Assembly: GCA_028694715.1 (NCBI GenBank)
Contig: JAQVKJ010000102.1
Coordinates: forward strand, 1-5,827
Source of the DNA: Weeksellaceae bacterium
GTDB lineage: Bacteria; Bacteroidota; Bacteroidia; Flavobacteriales; Weeksellaceae
Reading direction: 5' to 3'
Length of the DNA stretch: 5,827 nucleotides
Part shown: positions 1-5,827 of the stretch, in pieces
Layout: the number at the start of each line of letters is the position of its first letter
Position numbering within the stretch: the first letter of the stretch is position 1
Translations under genes and position numbers: made by a program
The notes under the pieces: model-generated
The model's input: only the letters and a program-made list of their open reading frames with translations
The model's database searches: none
What the model was told of the DNA's origin: nothing

Positions 1-24
1 TAATAAAAAAACATATTTATTATA

Positions 25-47
25 AAAAGCCCGGAATCCGGGCTTTT
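25..47 (-). terminator. Hairpin terminator of the FadL-like gene
   Basis: A perfect 10-bp inverted repeat (25-34 with 38-47, stem AAAAGCCCGG) encloses the 3-base loop AAT. It starts 28 bases beyond the stop codon of the minus-strand gene. Read on the minus strand, the stem runs into a T-rich tract (TTTTTATAATAAAT), as in a Rho-independent terminator. On the plus strand it is followed by TTTTATTTT, so it may also stop a transcript entering from the left. Nothing else is recognisable in bases 1-24. Confidence 0.85.
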
Positions 48-75
48 ATTTTACTCTTAATTGGGAATTATCGTC

Positions 76-1491
76 TTAGAACTGCCAACCAGCAGTCAAA
101 AGAAACATACCTCTTGTATTTTTTACTTTGGCTGAATAATTATAGGGTGAATTCATGGGAATGGATGCATAATAAACAGTGTCGTCATAATAATCATAAT
201 CAATATAATCAGCGTTTCCGAATATATAGTTGTAATTCTGTGTCTGGAACTGATATGCTGCATCCAAATAAAAACCACCGAAATCATAGCCTGCACCGAA
301 ACTGAATCTGTTGATGTTACCACTGAAAGCATCTGAAAAATTACGGATTGCTACGCTTCCATTGCCTTCATCCGTTTCAAGAGAGATATTGTCAAAGGGT
401 GATTCAATGAAATTGAAACCTGCTCGTATTTTGAATTTATCTATCCTGTATTCGGCTCCCAGTCTGAACTCGCTGTTGGATTTCAAATATTTATCCATAA
501 AAGCATTGGTGGATTGAAAATCTCTTTGGGGTTTGAATTTAGTGCTGCCGTTCATGTGCAAGGTATAATCAGCGTTTACGGCCAAAGATTTACCAACCAC
601 CATTCCGGCACTTGCCACCAATCTGCCGTTTGAATTTCTGTCATATTGACTGTAATAAAAATCATAATAATAATTCCCATCTGAGTATGGCAAATCCGCA
701 TAATAATTTTCTTCGATATTTGAATACCATACAGGGCTATGATATGCCAAGCCCAGTCTGACTGCATCATTCACCTTACCAATCACACCTGCACTGAGAG
801 ATATTCCTGAAGCGTCAGAGGAATAAGGTGTACCGTTAAGGTCGTATCTGTAAACCGTACCTTCTGTATCTTCGTCAAATATCACATAATTATCAAATCT
901 GACCTGATGAATGTTCATTCCCAACCCAAAATACATTTGGTCTTTGTAACTCGCTCCAAAGTTGATTGACATCTTGGTTTTGTAACCATTGACGGCGTCT
1001 TGGTATCCGGCCATGGTGTATGTGGTGTATTCTTCTGGGTCATCATTTGTTAAATAAGTGCCGGTAATATTGTTGTTTCTTCCTAAGTTGATCCAGTTAT
1101 CAAGATTTTCTTGTGAGAATTTCAATCCGAGTGAAAATCGGTTCCAAGCATCGTCACTGTTAGAAAACACAAAAGTTGCACCCACATTTTGGATGTTCAC
1201 CGTATTGTCTTTGGTTTTAAATGAATCTCCAAAAGTAGAACTGTTTTTATAGGAATCTACGCCAAGGCTTACATTCACATCTGAAGTAATAGCTACGCCC
1301 AGTCCGGCAGGGTTTTGTTCAACAGATGATATATCGCCCCCCAATGATCCCATAGAACCACCCATTCCAATGTATCTTGCACTTCCAGAATTCAGGCCGT
1401 TGGAATATGCAGGTACTGAGTTTATGTCCTGAACGGTTTGAGCATATGCAATTCCCGCTATGCCTGTAATTATGATGAAAATTTTTTTCAT
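76..1491 (-). CDS. OmpP1/FadL-family outer-membrane beta-barrel transporter
   Basis: This 471-residue protein probably forms an outer-membrane channel for hydrophobic compounds. Bacteroidota members are often labelled 'hemin receptor' or 'OmpP1/FadL/TodX family', and the substrate cannot be read from the sequence. Residues 1-17 are a signal peptide (MKK, hydrophobic core, cleavage after AYA before Q18). The N-terminal part has the family signature SARYIGMGGSMGSLGG (about 37-52), followed by QNPAGLG (59-65), which contains the conserved NPA motif of FadL proteins. The rest alternates short aromatic/polar strands typical of a beta barrel. It ends in GWQF, a C-terminal phenylalanine of the kind that serves as a barrel-assembly signal. 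Tyr/Asp-rich stretches at about 258-284 and 419-441 are probably extracellular loops. The ATG at 1491 is chosen because it begins the signal peptide; no Shine-Dalgarno precedes it. A terminator lies in the 65-bp gap to the upstream lipoprotein gene, so the gene is probably transcribed separately. The family call is firm and the transport role is inferred. Confidence 0.87.
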   Translation of the reverse strand: MKKIFIIITGIAGIAYAQTVQDINSVPAYSNGLNSGSARYIGMGGSMGSLGGDISSVEQNPAGLGVAITSDVNVSLGVDSYKNSSTFGDSFKTKDNTVNIQNVGATFVFSNSDDAWNRFSLGLKFSQENLDNWINLGRNNNITGTYLTNDDPEEYTTYTMAGYQDAVNGYKTKMSINFGASYKDQMYFGLGMNIHQVRFDNYVIFDEDTEGTVYRYDLNGTPYSSDASGISLSAGVIGKVNDAVRLGLAYHSPVWYSNIEENYYADLPYSDGNYYYDFYYSQYDRNSNGRLVASAGMVVGKSLAVNADYTLHMNGSTKFKPQRDFQSTNAFMDKYLKSNSEFRLGAEYRIDKFKIRAGFNFIESPFDNISLETDEGNGSVAIRNFSDAFSGNINRFSFGAGYDFGGFYLDAAYQFQTQNYNYIFGNADYIDYDYYDDTVYYASIPMNSPYNYSAKVKNTRGMFLLTAGWQF

Positions 1492-1522
1492 TTAAATTAT
1501 TTTTTTATCATTAATAAAGAAA

Positions 1523-1543
1523 GGCCTGTTAAATTAACAGGCC
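1523..1543 (-). terminator. Hairpin terminator of the repeat lipoprotein gene
   Basis: A perfect 9-bp inverted repeat (GGCCTGTTA at 1523-1531 with TAACAGGCC at 1535-1543, loop AAT) begins 13 bases after the lipoprotein stop codon. On the minus strand it is followed by TTTCTTTATTAAT, an interrupted T tract. It sits in the 65-bp gap before the FadL-like gene, so it probably ends or attenuates lipoprotein transcription. I could not find a convincing TTG/TAnnTTTG promoter for the FadL-like gene in what remains of the gap, so some read-through is possible. Confidence 0.75.
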
Positions 1544-1556
1544 CCAAGTTGAATTT

Positions 1557-2927
1557 TTATCTTCTGATTGAGCCGCCGCTGCTTCTCACGCCCCCACCCA
1601 TGGATGAGGATGAAGAAGGACTTGAACGAATAGAGGGACTACTGCTCCTCGGCACCGAAGTTCCTCGGTTTATGCCTGAGCTTGGAGAACTGCTCCTTGG
1701 CACATTGATACTGCCTCCCGAACGGTTTGGAGAAGTTGTTCTCGGCGTACTCATATTGTTATTGTTTCTGATATTTGAATTATTACTCCTTGTTGGGAAT
1801 GTTGTGGTTGAATTTGGTCTTACATTCGCTGGTGCTGTAGGCCTCACTTGTCGCACGGGTGCCACGCTTCCATTGCTGTTTTGTCCGCTACTTATACCGT
1901 TGCTTCGTACTGCTCCAGTATTCTGACCTCTTACCCCACCGGTATTTTGGTTTCTCACTGCTCCGGTGTTCTGGTCTCTTACAGCTCCTGTATTTTGATT
2001 TCTCACTGCTCCGGTGTTCTGGTCTCTCACCGTAGATGTATTGTCCCTGACGGAGCCAATATTGTTATTGTTGTTTTGGGTAGCGCGCACATTCCCTGTT
2101 CTAACAGCCCCAGTTTGAACATCTGTTCTTGTATTTGTACTGCGGACAGCTCTGACATTTGATTGTGTATTCCCACCTCTTACATTCCCAGTTCTGGTTT
2201 CACCAATGTTTCTTCCATCTCTGATTGCTGTACCTGACATTCTGTATGGTGATCCGTTACCATAGCTCAGACCTGAGCCTGGTCTGATTCCAGGGGCCAC
2301 GGCTGTACCTCTGTGAAAGTAACTTCCATAATACCCTCCGTATCCATAGCCGTATCCGTAATATGGGTATCCCCAACCCCAGTAGGAACCATGATAAGGA
2401 TAGCCCCAGCCCCAATAAGAGCCATAATAAGGATAACCCCACGCTCCCCAATAGGAACCATAGTAGGGATAGCCCCAACCCCAATAGCTGCTGTATCCGA
2501 ATCTCCAGGGACTGTACCACCCGTATCCATAATTATTAATAGTAATGTCCAAACCATCATATCTGCCCCAGTCCGTAGAAGGAGAAGTAGAGAATGAGCC
2601 ACCGTTGTTGTATATGTTTACAGTTTGCTGATTTCCATTGGATGGTTGAGACTGTTGAGCTTGTGGATCATCGTAATAAAAATCCTCTGCCCCATTTCCA
2701 TTGGCGTCAAAATAGGCTCCACCGACCTTAATATCGTAATCATTTCCGGCAGATGTATTTGCATAATCTACTCTTCCGTCTCTATCCGGGCTGTAATAAA
2801 CCCCATCGGTCTCACCACTCAGCGCAGCAGTTGTCTGCGTGGTTGTGCAGGCTCCTACTCCAATCAAAAGAACAGCTGCTCCAATGTAATTGAAGATTTT
2901 TTTGGAATATTTGTAAACTTTGCTCAT
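1557..2927 (-). CDS. Repeat-rich secreted lipoprotein, function unknown
   Basis: I do not recognise a functional family for this 456-residue protein. The N-terminus is a lipoprotein signal: Lys-rich n-region (K3, K6, K9, K10), hydrophobic stretch 11-26, and lipobox VGAC with Cys27 as the likely lipidated residue. The residues after Cys27 (TTTQTTA) lack the acidic run of the flavobacterial surface-export signal, so a periplasm-facing anchor is more likely than surface display, though not proven. Residues 30-130 are acidic to neutral and Gly/Asp/Asn/Gln-rich. Residues 133-204 are almost entirely Tyr, Trp, Gly, Pro and Ser, with tandem SYWGWGYPYYG units. From about 205 to the end the chain is basic, rich in Asn, Arg, Ser, Thr and Gly, probably disordered, with five 8-residue QNTGAVR-type repeats (302-341) and Ser/Pro/Arg-rich repeats. 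It ends SIRR. The ATG at 2927 is the first and begins the signal sequence. From memory, similar low-complexity flavobacterial proteins can carry automatic names such as 'vitellogenin II', which imply no function. A structural or envelope-associated role is a guess. Confidence 0.8.
   Translation of the reverse strand: MSKVYKYSKKIFNYIGAAVLLIGVGACTTTQTTAALSGETDGVYYSPDRDGRVDYANTSAGNDYDIKVGGAYFDANGNGAEDFYYDDPQAQQSQPSNGNQQTVNIYNNGGSFSTSPSTDWGRYDGLDITINNYGYGWYSPWRFGYSSYWGWGYPYYGSYWGAWGYPYYGSYWGWGYPYHGSYWGWGYPYYGYGYGYGGYYGSYFHRGTAVAPGIRPGSGLSYGNGSPYRMSGTAIRDGRNIGETRTGNVRGGNTQSNVRAVRSTNTRTDVQTGAVRTGNVRATQNNNNNIGSVRDNTSTVRDQNTGAVRNQNTGAVRDQNTGAVRNQNTGGVRGQNTGAVRSNGISSGQNSNGSVAPVRQVRPTAPANVRPNSTTTFPTRSNNSNIRNNNNMSTPRTTSPNRSGGSINVPRSSSPSSGINRGTSVPRSSSPSIRSSPSSSSSMGGGVRSSGGSIRR
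1632..1703 (-). repeat. Duplicated VPRSSSPS coding segment
   Basis: Two copies of the octapeptide VPRSSSPS (residues 409-416 and 425-432 of the lipoprotein; DNA 1680-1703 and 1632-1655) are separated by an 8-residue spacer (SGINRGTS). They differ at a few third-codon positions. They lie in the Ser/Pro/Arg-rich tail and are followed by another Ser run. This is internal low-complexity duplication rather than a mobile element. Confidence 0.7.
1905..2024 (-). repeat. Five 24-bp tandem repeats (QNTGAVR units)
   Basis: Five consecutive 24-bp units encode DQNTGAVR, NQNTGAVR, DQNTGAVR, NQNTGGVR and GQNTGAVR (residues 302-341 of the lipoprotein). The units at 1953-1976 and 2001-2024 are identical base for base. 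The units between and beyond them (1977-2000 and 1929-1952) form a second, diverged type with TTAC and TATTTTG. The array therefore appears to have grown by copying a 48-bp double unit. All copies keep the reading frame. Confidence 0.9.
2355..2489 (-). repeat. Tandem SYWGWGYPYYG repeats
   Basis: Four tandem units of 33-36 bp encode SYWGWGYPYYG (147-157), SYWGAWGYPYYG (158-169, one extra Ala), SYWGWGYPYHG (170-180) and SYWGWGYPYYG (181-191) of the lipoprotein. A run of GY/GYYG follows to about residue 201. Copies differ by scattered bases, mostly silent, so the aromatic pattern appears to be kept by selection or by recent copying. No cysteine occurs in the block. Confidence 0.9.
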
Positions 2928-2955
2928 TTTTATTCTATTAACAATTAGTAATCTT

Positions 2956-2963
2956 TAAATTTG
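2956..2963 (+). promoter_or_regulatory. Candidate -7 box for proS
   Basis: TAAATTTG matches the Bacteroidota -7 consensus TAnnTTTG exactly. It would start a transcript near 2970 with a leader of about 107 bases before proS. No clear TTG -33 element lies at the expected distance upstream, so the call rests on one 8-base match in AT-rich DNA. Confidence 0.35.
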
Positions 2964-3051
2964 CCGTTCTAAAATTAGAAATTAATATCTAAATTCAAAA
3001 CTTTATTACAAAAAGGCAATTACTATGCCAAAATTAATGAAATGTTAAACC

Positions 3052-3084
3052 CAAAAATATCAATAAACTCCATACAATGGCAAA
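3052..3084 (-). promoter_or_regulatory. Candidate promoter of the repeat lipoprotein gene
   Basis: On the minus strand TTTG (3084-3081), a 21-base spacer and TATTTTTG (3059-3052) fit the Bacteroidota pattern TTTG / TAnnTTTG. Transcription would begin near 3045 and give a leader of roughly 118 bases. The -33 element would overlap the first codons of proS. A second exact -7 match, TAATTTTG at 3036-3029, has no TTG at the usual spacing. Confidence 0.4.
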
Positions 3085-4555
3085 ACTGACTCCGAGAAGT
3101 GAAGATTATTCAAAATGGTACAATGAACTGGTGATTCAAACCGGTATGGCTGAAAATTCAAAGGTTCGTGGTTGCATGGTCATCAAACCATATGGGTATG
3201 CAATCTGGGAAAAAATGCAGGCAGAACTCGACCGGATGTTCAAGGAAACCGGCCATCAGAATGCCTACTTCCCTTTGTTTGTTCCCAAAAGTCTTTTTGA
3301 AGCCGAAGAAAAAAACGCCGAAGGATTTGCAAAAGAATGTGCAGTGGTCACACATTACAGACTAAAAAATGACCCGGAAAACAAAGGCAAGCTCATCGTT
3401 GACCCAGAAGCTAAATTAGAAGAAGAACTCGTGGTTCGTCCCACTTCTGAAGCCATCATCTGGAGTACATACAAAAATTGGATTCAATCCTACAGAGATT
3501 TGCCTATACTAATCAATCAATGGGCAAATGTTGTCAGATGGGAAATGAGGACAAGGCTTTTTCTGAGAACTGCCGAATTCCTGTGGCAGGAAGGGCATAC
3601 TGCTCACGCCACCAAAGAAGAAGCAATGGAGGAAGCCACAAAAATGTTGGATGTCTATACCCGCTTTGTCGAAAACTTCATGGCCATTCCTGTGATTCAG
3701 GGAGCCAAGACCGAAAGTGAAAGATTTGCAGGTGCTGAAGAAACTTTCTGTATAGAGGCATTGATGCAGGACGGAAAAGCATTACAAGCAGGCACTTCTC
3801 ACTTTTTGGGGCAAAACTTCGCAAAAGCATTTGATGTGAAATTTACTTCAAATCAAGGCAAGCTCGAATATGTTTGGGCTACTTCCTGGGGAGTATCCAC
3901 CCGATTGATAGGCGCATTGATTATGACCCATTCTGACGACTCCGGACTGGTTTTGCCGCCCAATTTGGCCCCTATTCAGGTGGTCATCGTTCCAATTTAT
4001 AAAAACAAAGAACAGCAAAACGCAATTTTTGAGTGTGCCAACAAAATTGTTGACGGTCTTCAAAAAGAAGGAATCTCTGTTAAATTTGACGATGACGACA
4101 AAGTCAAACCCGGATGGAAATTCAATGAATACGAATTGAAAGGTGTTCCACTGAGAATTGCCATAGGCCCGAGAGATTTGGAAAATAGACAAGTGGAACT
4201 GGTAAGAAGAGATACACTTGAAAAATCTTATGAGAAAATAGAAGGACTGCCAATGTTAATCAAATCAAAACTGACGGAAATACAACAAAATATTTTTCAA
4301 CGGGCACTCGATTTCAGAAACCAACATATCACTGAAGTCAGTACCTACGAAGAGTTTAAAGAAGTGCTTGAAAACAAAGGTGGGTTTGTATCCGCTTATT
4401 GGGACGGTAGTGCAGAAACCGAAGAAAAAATCAAAGATGACACCAAGGCTACCATCCGATGTATCCCTTTTGAAGAAGTCGATTTGAAAAATAAAACAGA
4501 CTTTTATTCAGGCCAAGCGGCCAAATACAAAGTTCTTTTTGCAAAAGCCTATTAA
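3077..4555 (+). CDS. proS: Prolyl-tRNA synthetase (archaeal/eukaryote type)
   Basis: Cytoplasmic proline-tRNA ligase: it activates proline with ATP and charges tRNA-Pro. At 492 residues it is the short ThrRS-like type, with no editing insertion between motifs 2 and 3, unlike the longer E. coli-type enzyme. Visible landmarks are the proline-binding TSE loop (RPTSEA, 121-126), motif 2 with RWEMRTR (154-160) and [12 protein letters not shown] (168-179), the [11 protein letters not shown] segment (238-248), and motif 3 with [11 protein letters not shown] (272-282, Arg276). The anticodon-binding domain begins near 299 ([10 protein letters not shown]). The C-terminal domain runs from about 405 to the end and keeps the terminal KAY of this type. 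Its usual zinc-binding cysteines are missing: the expected positions read D443, T448, D475 and S478, and only the RCIP cysteine (462) is present. A short insertion (about 96-112, KNDPENKGK) precedes the TSE loop. The start at 3077 matches family N-termini; no Shine-Dalgarno is present. The next gene starts 70 bp downstream. Confidence 0.97.
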   Translation: MAKLTPRSEDYSKWYNELVIQTGMAENSKVRGCMVIKPYGYAIWEKMQAELDRMFKETGHQNAYFPLFVPKSLFEAEEKNAEGFAKECAVVTHYRLKNDPENKGKLIVDPEAKLEEELVVRPTSEAIIWSTYKNWIQSYRDLPILINQWANVVRWEMRTRLFLRTAEFLWQEGHTAHATKEEAMEEATKMLDVYTRFVENFMAIPVIQGAKTESERFAGAEETFCIEALMQDGKALQAGTSHFLGQNFAKAFDVKFTSNQGKLEYVWATSWGVSTRLIGALIMTHSDDSGLVLPPNLAPIQVVIVPIYKNKEQQNAIFECANKIVDGLQKEGISVKFDDDDKVKPGWKFNEYELKGVPLRIAIGPRDLENRQVELVRRDTLEKSYEKIEGLPMLIKSKLTEIQQNIFQRALDFRNQHITEVSTYEEFKEVLENKGGFVSAYWDGSAETEEKIKDDTKATIRCIPFEEVDLKNKTDFYSGQAAKYKVLFAKAY

Positions 4556-4625
4556 CTTTAACAAAATATTATTAAATTCGTGTCATATTTGGCTTAATAT
4601 TGGATTAATTAAAAAAACAAAAATC

Positions 4626-4976
4626 ATGAAAAAACTTTTAATTGTAGCTGTAACCATTTTTTTCGCCGGCCTGACCCAAGCGCAGGTGAAATCCCAGCAA
4701 AATGCTGTGAATGTTAATTTTGAAAAATACAGCGACGAGTTGCAATTGACGGAAGCACAGAAAAGTGAAATTCTTGCAATCCACAAAAAGTACACTGAAA
4801 AGAAAGTCGCCATCAGGGGCACAGGTACTTCAGAAAATTTCAAGGCTTTGAATGAAGCCAAACAAAAAGAGATTGAAGCCGTACTGAATGAAAATCAACT
4901 AAAAACAATGGAGAAAATCAAAATTCAGGAGGCAAAAGACAACAAGGCAAAGGAATTCCAAAAACCGAAACAGTAA
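4626..4976 (+). CDS. Small secreted LTxxQ-motif (Spy/CpxP-like) protein
   Basis: A 116-residue protein, probably periplasmic. Residues 1-19 are a signal peptide (MKKLLIVAVTIFFAG core, cleavage after TQA before Q20). The mature part is Lys/Glu/Gln-rich and predicted helical. It contains two LTxxQ-like motifs, LTEAQ (41-45) and LNENQ (87-91), each starting a charged helix. This spacing recalls the Spy/CpxP family and related small Bacteroidota proteins, whose better-known members bind unfolded envelope proteins or sense envelope stress; that role here is inferred. No cysteine is present, so disulphide chemistry is unlikely. The reading frame is open further upstream to an ATG at 4539 inside the end of proS, but that start would bury the signal peptide behind 29 residues, so 4626 is preferred. 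The 70-bp gap after proS holds no terminator and only a weak -7-like match (TAATATTG, 4595-4602). Co-transcription with proS is therefore possible. A strong terminator follows. Confidence 0.85.
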   Translation: MKKLLIVAVTIFFAGLTQAQVKSQQNAVNVNFEKYSDELQLTEAQKSEILAIHKKYTEKKVAIRGTGTSENFKALNEAKQKEIEAVLNENQLKTMEKIKIQEAKDNKAKEFQKPKQ

Positions 4977-4993
4977 AAAAAATAGTCATTACC

Positions 4994-5019
4994 AAATGCC
5001 TTCCAAGTTGAAGGCATTT
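4994..5019 (+). terminator. Hairpin terminator after the LTxxQ gene
   Basis: A perfect 10-bp inverted repeat (AAATGCCTTC at 4994-5003 with GAAGGCATTT at 5010-5019) encloses the loop CAAGTT and runs into TTTTTAATATTT. It begins 17 bases after the stop at 4976. It closes the possible proS-LTxxQ unit and separates it from the TonB-dependent receptor gene. Confidence 0.9.
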
Positions 5020-5037
5020 TTAATATTTAAATATTAA
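5020..5037. promoter_or_regulatory. 18-bp AT-only palindrome before the receptor gene
   Basis: TTAATATTTAAATATTAA is a perfect 18-bp palindrome made only of A and T. It lies between the terminator stem and the ATG at 5045, filling most of the room for a promoter or operator of the receptor gene. It may be a protein-binding site or simply AT-rich spacer with the terminator's T tract forming one half. No TAnnTTTG box is visible here. Confidence 0.3.
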
Positions 5038-5044
5038 CCAAACA

Positions 5045-5827
5045 ATGTTAGCCAAAAAAAAATTAACTCTAATTACACTCCTCTCATTTATTTTTTGCTA
5101 TTCACAAACATTCAACCTCAAAGGGAAAGTCACTGACAATCAGAACAATCCGCTGGAATACACCCTGATTTCCGTATTGAACCCTGAAACCTTCGACGAA
5201 ATCACCGGAAGCCTTACAGATGCAGCGGGTAATTTTTCGCTGGAAGTTGCGGCAGGTGATTATCTGCTCAATATAGAATCCATTACCGGGAATACCGTTG
5301 AGAGAGACATTCAAGTTACAAAAAACGAAAACTTGGGGGTTTTCGTGATTGATGAACAATCGGTGGTAACTTTGGAGGGTGCGGTAATCAGTGCATCCTC
5401 AGCTCCCTTGTACAGAATGGAACTGGATAAAAAAGTTTATGATGTTTCCAATGACCCGATGAGCAAAGGGAGGTCCCTTTCAGAAGCGCTTGAAAATGTG
5501 CCTTCGGTACAAGTGGATGGCGAGGGCAATGTAAGTTTGAGAGGCAGTGAAAATGTCAGAATTCTGATAGACGGCAAACCCTCTGCACTGATAGGGGTTT
5601 CTGACCCAGCACAGGCATTACAGAGCCTGCCGGCCGACATCGTTGACAGAATAGAAGTGGTGACCAATCCATCGGCAAGATATGAAGCCGAAGGGAGTTC
5701 GGGAATCATCAATATCATTCTTAAAAAAGGAAAATTAAGGGGACTCAACGGTTCAGTAAATGTATCTGGTGGAATTCCTGAAACTGCATCTGCTTCTGTG
5801 AACCTCAATTACAGAACCGGAAAATGG
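5045..5827 (+). CDS. TonB-dependent receptor, N-terminal part (runs off the window)
   Basis: The first 261 codons are present with no stop before the right edge, so most of the barrel is missing. The complete protein would act in the outer membrane, importing a ligand with energy from TonB-ExbBD. Residues 1-20 form a signal peptide (MLAKKK, hydrophobic core, cleavage near CYS before Q21). Residues 24-108 are a carboxypeptidase-regulatory-like beta-sandwich (LKGKVTDNQNNPLEYTLISV, then LTDAAGNFSLEVAAGDYLL), usual in Bacteroidota receptors. The plug domain follows, about 125-228, with key segments LSEALENVPSVQVDGEGNVS (145-164), LRGSENVRILIDGKPS (165-180), LPADIVDRIEVVTNPSARYE (195-214) and GSSGIINIILKKG (217-229). 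Barrel strands begin at about 233. This plug form is typical of the 'outer membrane beta-barrel family protein' group rather than SusC, which is longer, and no susD partner is visible. The ligand is unknown. The ATG is chosen for the signal peptide; it lies 25 bases past the terminator stem. Confidence 0.92.
   Translation, partial: MLAKKKLTLITLLSFIFCYSQTFNLKGKVTDNQNNPLEYTLISVLNPETFDEITGSLTDAAGNFSLEVAAGDYLLNIESITGNTVERDIQVTKNENLGVFVIDEQSVVTLEGAVISASSAPLYRMELDKKVYDVSNDPMSKGRSLSEALENVPSVQVDGEGNVSLRGSENVRILIDGKPSALIGVSDPAQALQSLPADIVDRIEVVTNPSARYEAEGSSGIINIILKKGKLRGLNGSVNVSGGIPETASASVNLNYRTGKW

Noticed and set aside
1438..1926. Plus-strand reading frame of 162 codons, Leu/Pro-rich
   Set aside because: It lies antisense to the repeat lipoprotein, and its composition is the mirror of that gene's Ser/Arg/Asn codons. 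It has no signal peptide or domain and crosses the intergenic terminator.
1905..2024. Tandem repeats considered as a CRISPR array
   Set aside because: The 24-bp units are directly adjacent with no variable spacers, remain in frame in a coding sequence, and no cas genes are near.
1848..2162. Plus-strand repetitive frame of 104 codons
   Set aside because: The repeats are the antisense image of the QNTGAVR array. Tandem repeats keep several frames open by chance, and the lipobox and signal peptide support the minus-strand gene.
2257..2602. Two further minus-strand frames with Leu/Trp- or Ile/Gly-rich repeats over the aromatic block
   Set aside because: They are out-of-frame readings of the SYWGWGYPYYG repeats. 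The frame with a signal sequence and a complete gene is the 2927-1557 one.
3015..3029. Small inverted repeat GGCA-7-TGCC in the divergent gap, followed by T5 on the minus strand
   Set aside because: The stem is only 4 bp and the loop 7 bases, too weak to call a terminator or operator, and such repeats are expected by chance.
4539..4625. Upstream in-frame ATG that would extend the LTxxQ protein by 29 residues and overlap the end of proS
   Set aside because: The extension would place a polar, unrelated segment before a typical MKK signal peptide, so the start at 4626 is far more likely.
5437..5808. Minus-strand frame of 123 codons inside the receptor gene
   Set aside because: The plus strand encodes an unmistakable signal peptide, regulatory-like domain and TonB plug through this stretch, so the antisense frame is a shadow.

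Overview
The window looks like ordinary chromosome from a member of the Bacteroidota, most probably a flavobacterium. The signs are moderately AT-rich DNA, near absence of Shine-Dalgarno sequences before the starts, TAnnTTTG-like promoter boxes, signal peptides ending in (A/S)Q, an archaeal/eukaryote-type prolyl-tRNA synthetase, and a TonB-dependent receptor with an N-terminal carboxypeptidase-regulatory-like domain. The genus cannot be fixed from this sequence alone.

Layout. On the minus strand, from right to left, lie a secreted lipoprotein gene rich in repeats (2927 to 1557) and then an OmpP1/FadL-family outer-membrane beta-barrel gene (1491 to 76). Each is followed by its own hairpin terminator (1523-1543 and 25-47). 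A 149-bp divergent intergenic region (2928-3076) separates them from the plus-strand genes. These are proS (3077-4555), a small secreted helical protein with LTxxQ-like motifs (4626-4976) followed by a strong terminator (4994-5019), and the first 261 codons of a TonB-dependent receptor (5045 to beyond the right edge). The last gene is easily missed because it has no stop codon in the window.

How the genes relate. Apart from proS, a housekeeping translation enzyme, every gene encodes an exported envelope protein: a FadL-like channel, a lipoprotein, a periplasmic Spy/CpxP-like protein and a TonB-linked importer. Nothing shows that they form one pathway. The terminators suggest separate transcription units, except that the small LTxxQ gene may be co-transcribed with proS, since no terminator is visible in the 70-bp gap.

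No RNA gene, insertion sequence, CRISPR array, phage gene or defence system is visible, and I see no convincing new biological system. The most unusual element is the lipoprotein. It carries a block of Tyr/Trp/Gly repeats followed by a basic Asn/Arg/Ser-rich tail containing 24-bp tandem repeats that alternate as 48-bp units. The synthetase also appears to have lost all four zinc-ligand cysteines of its C-terminal domain.
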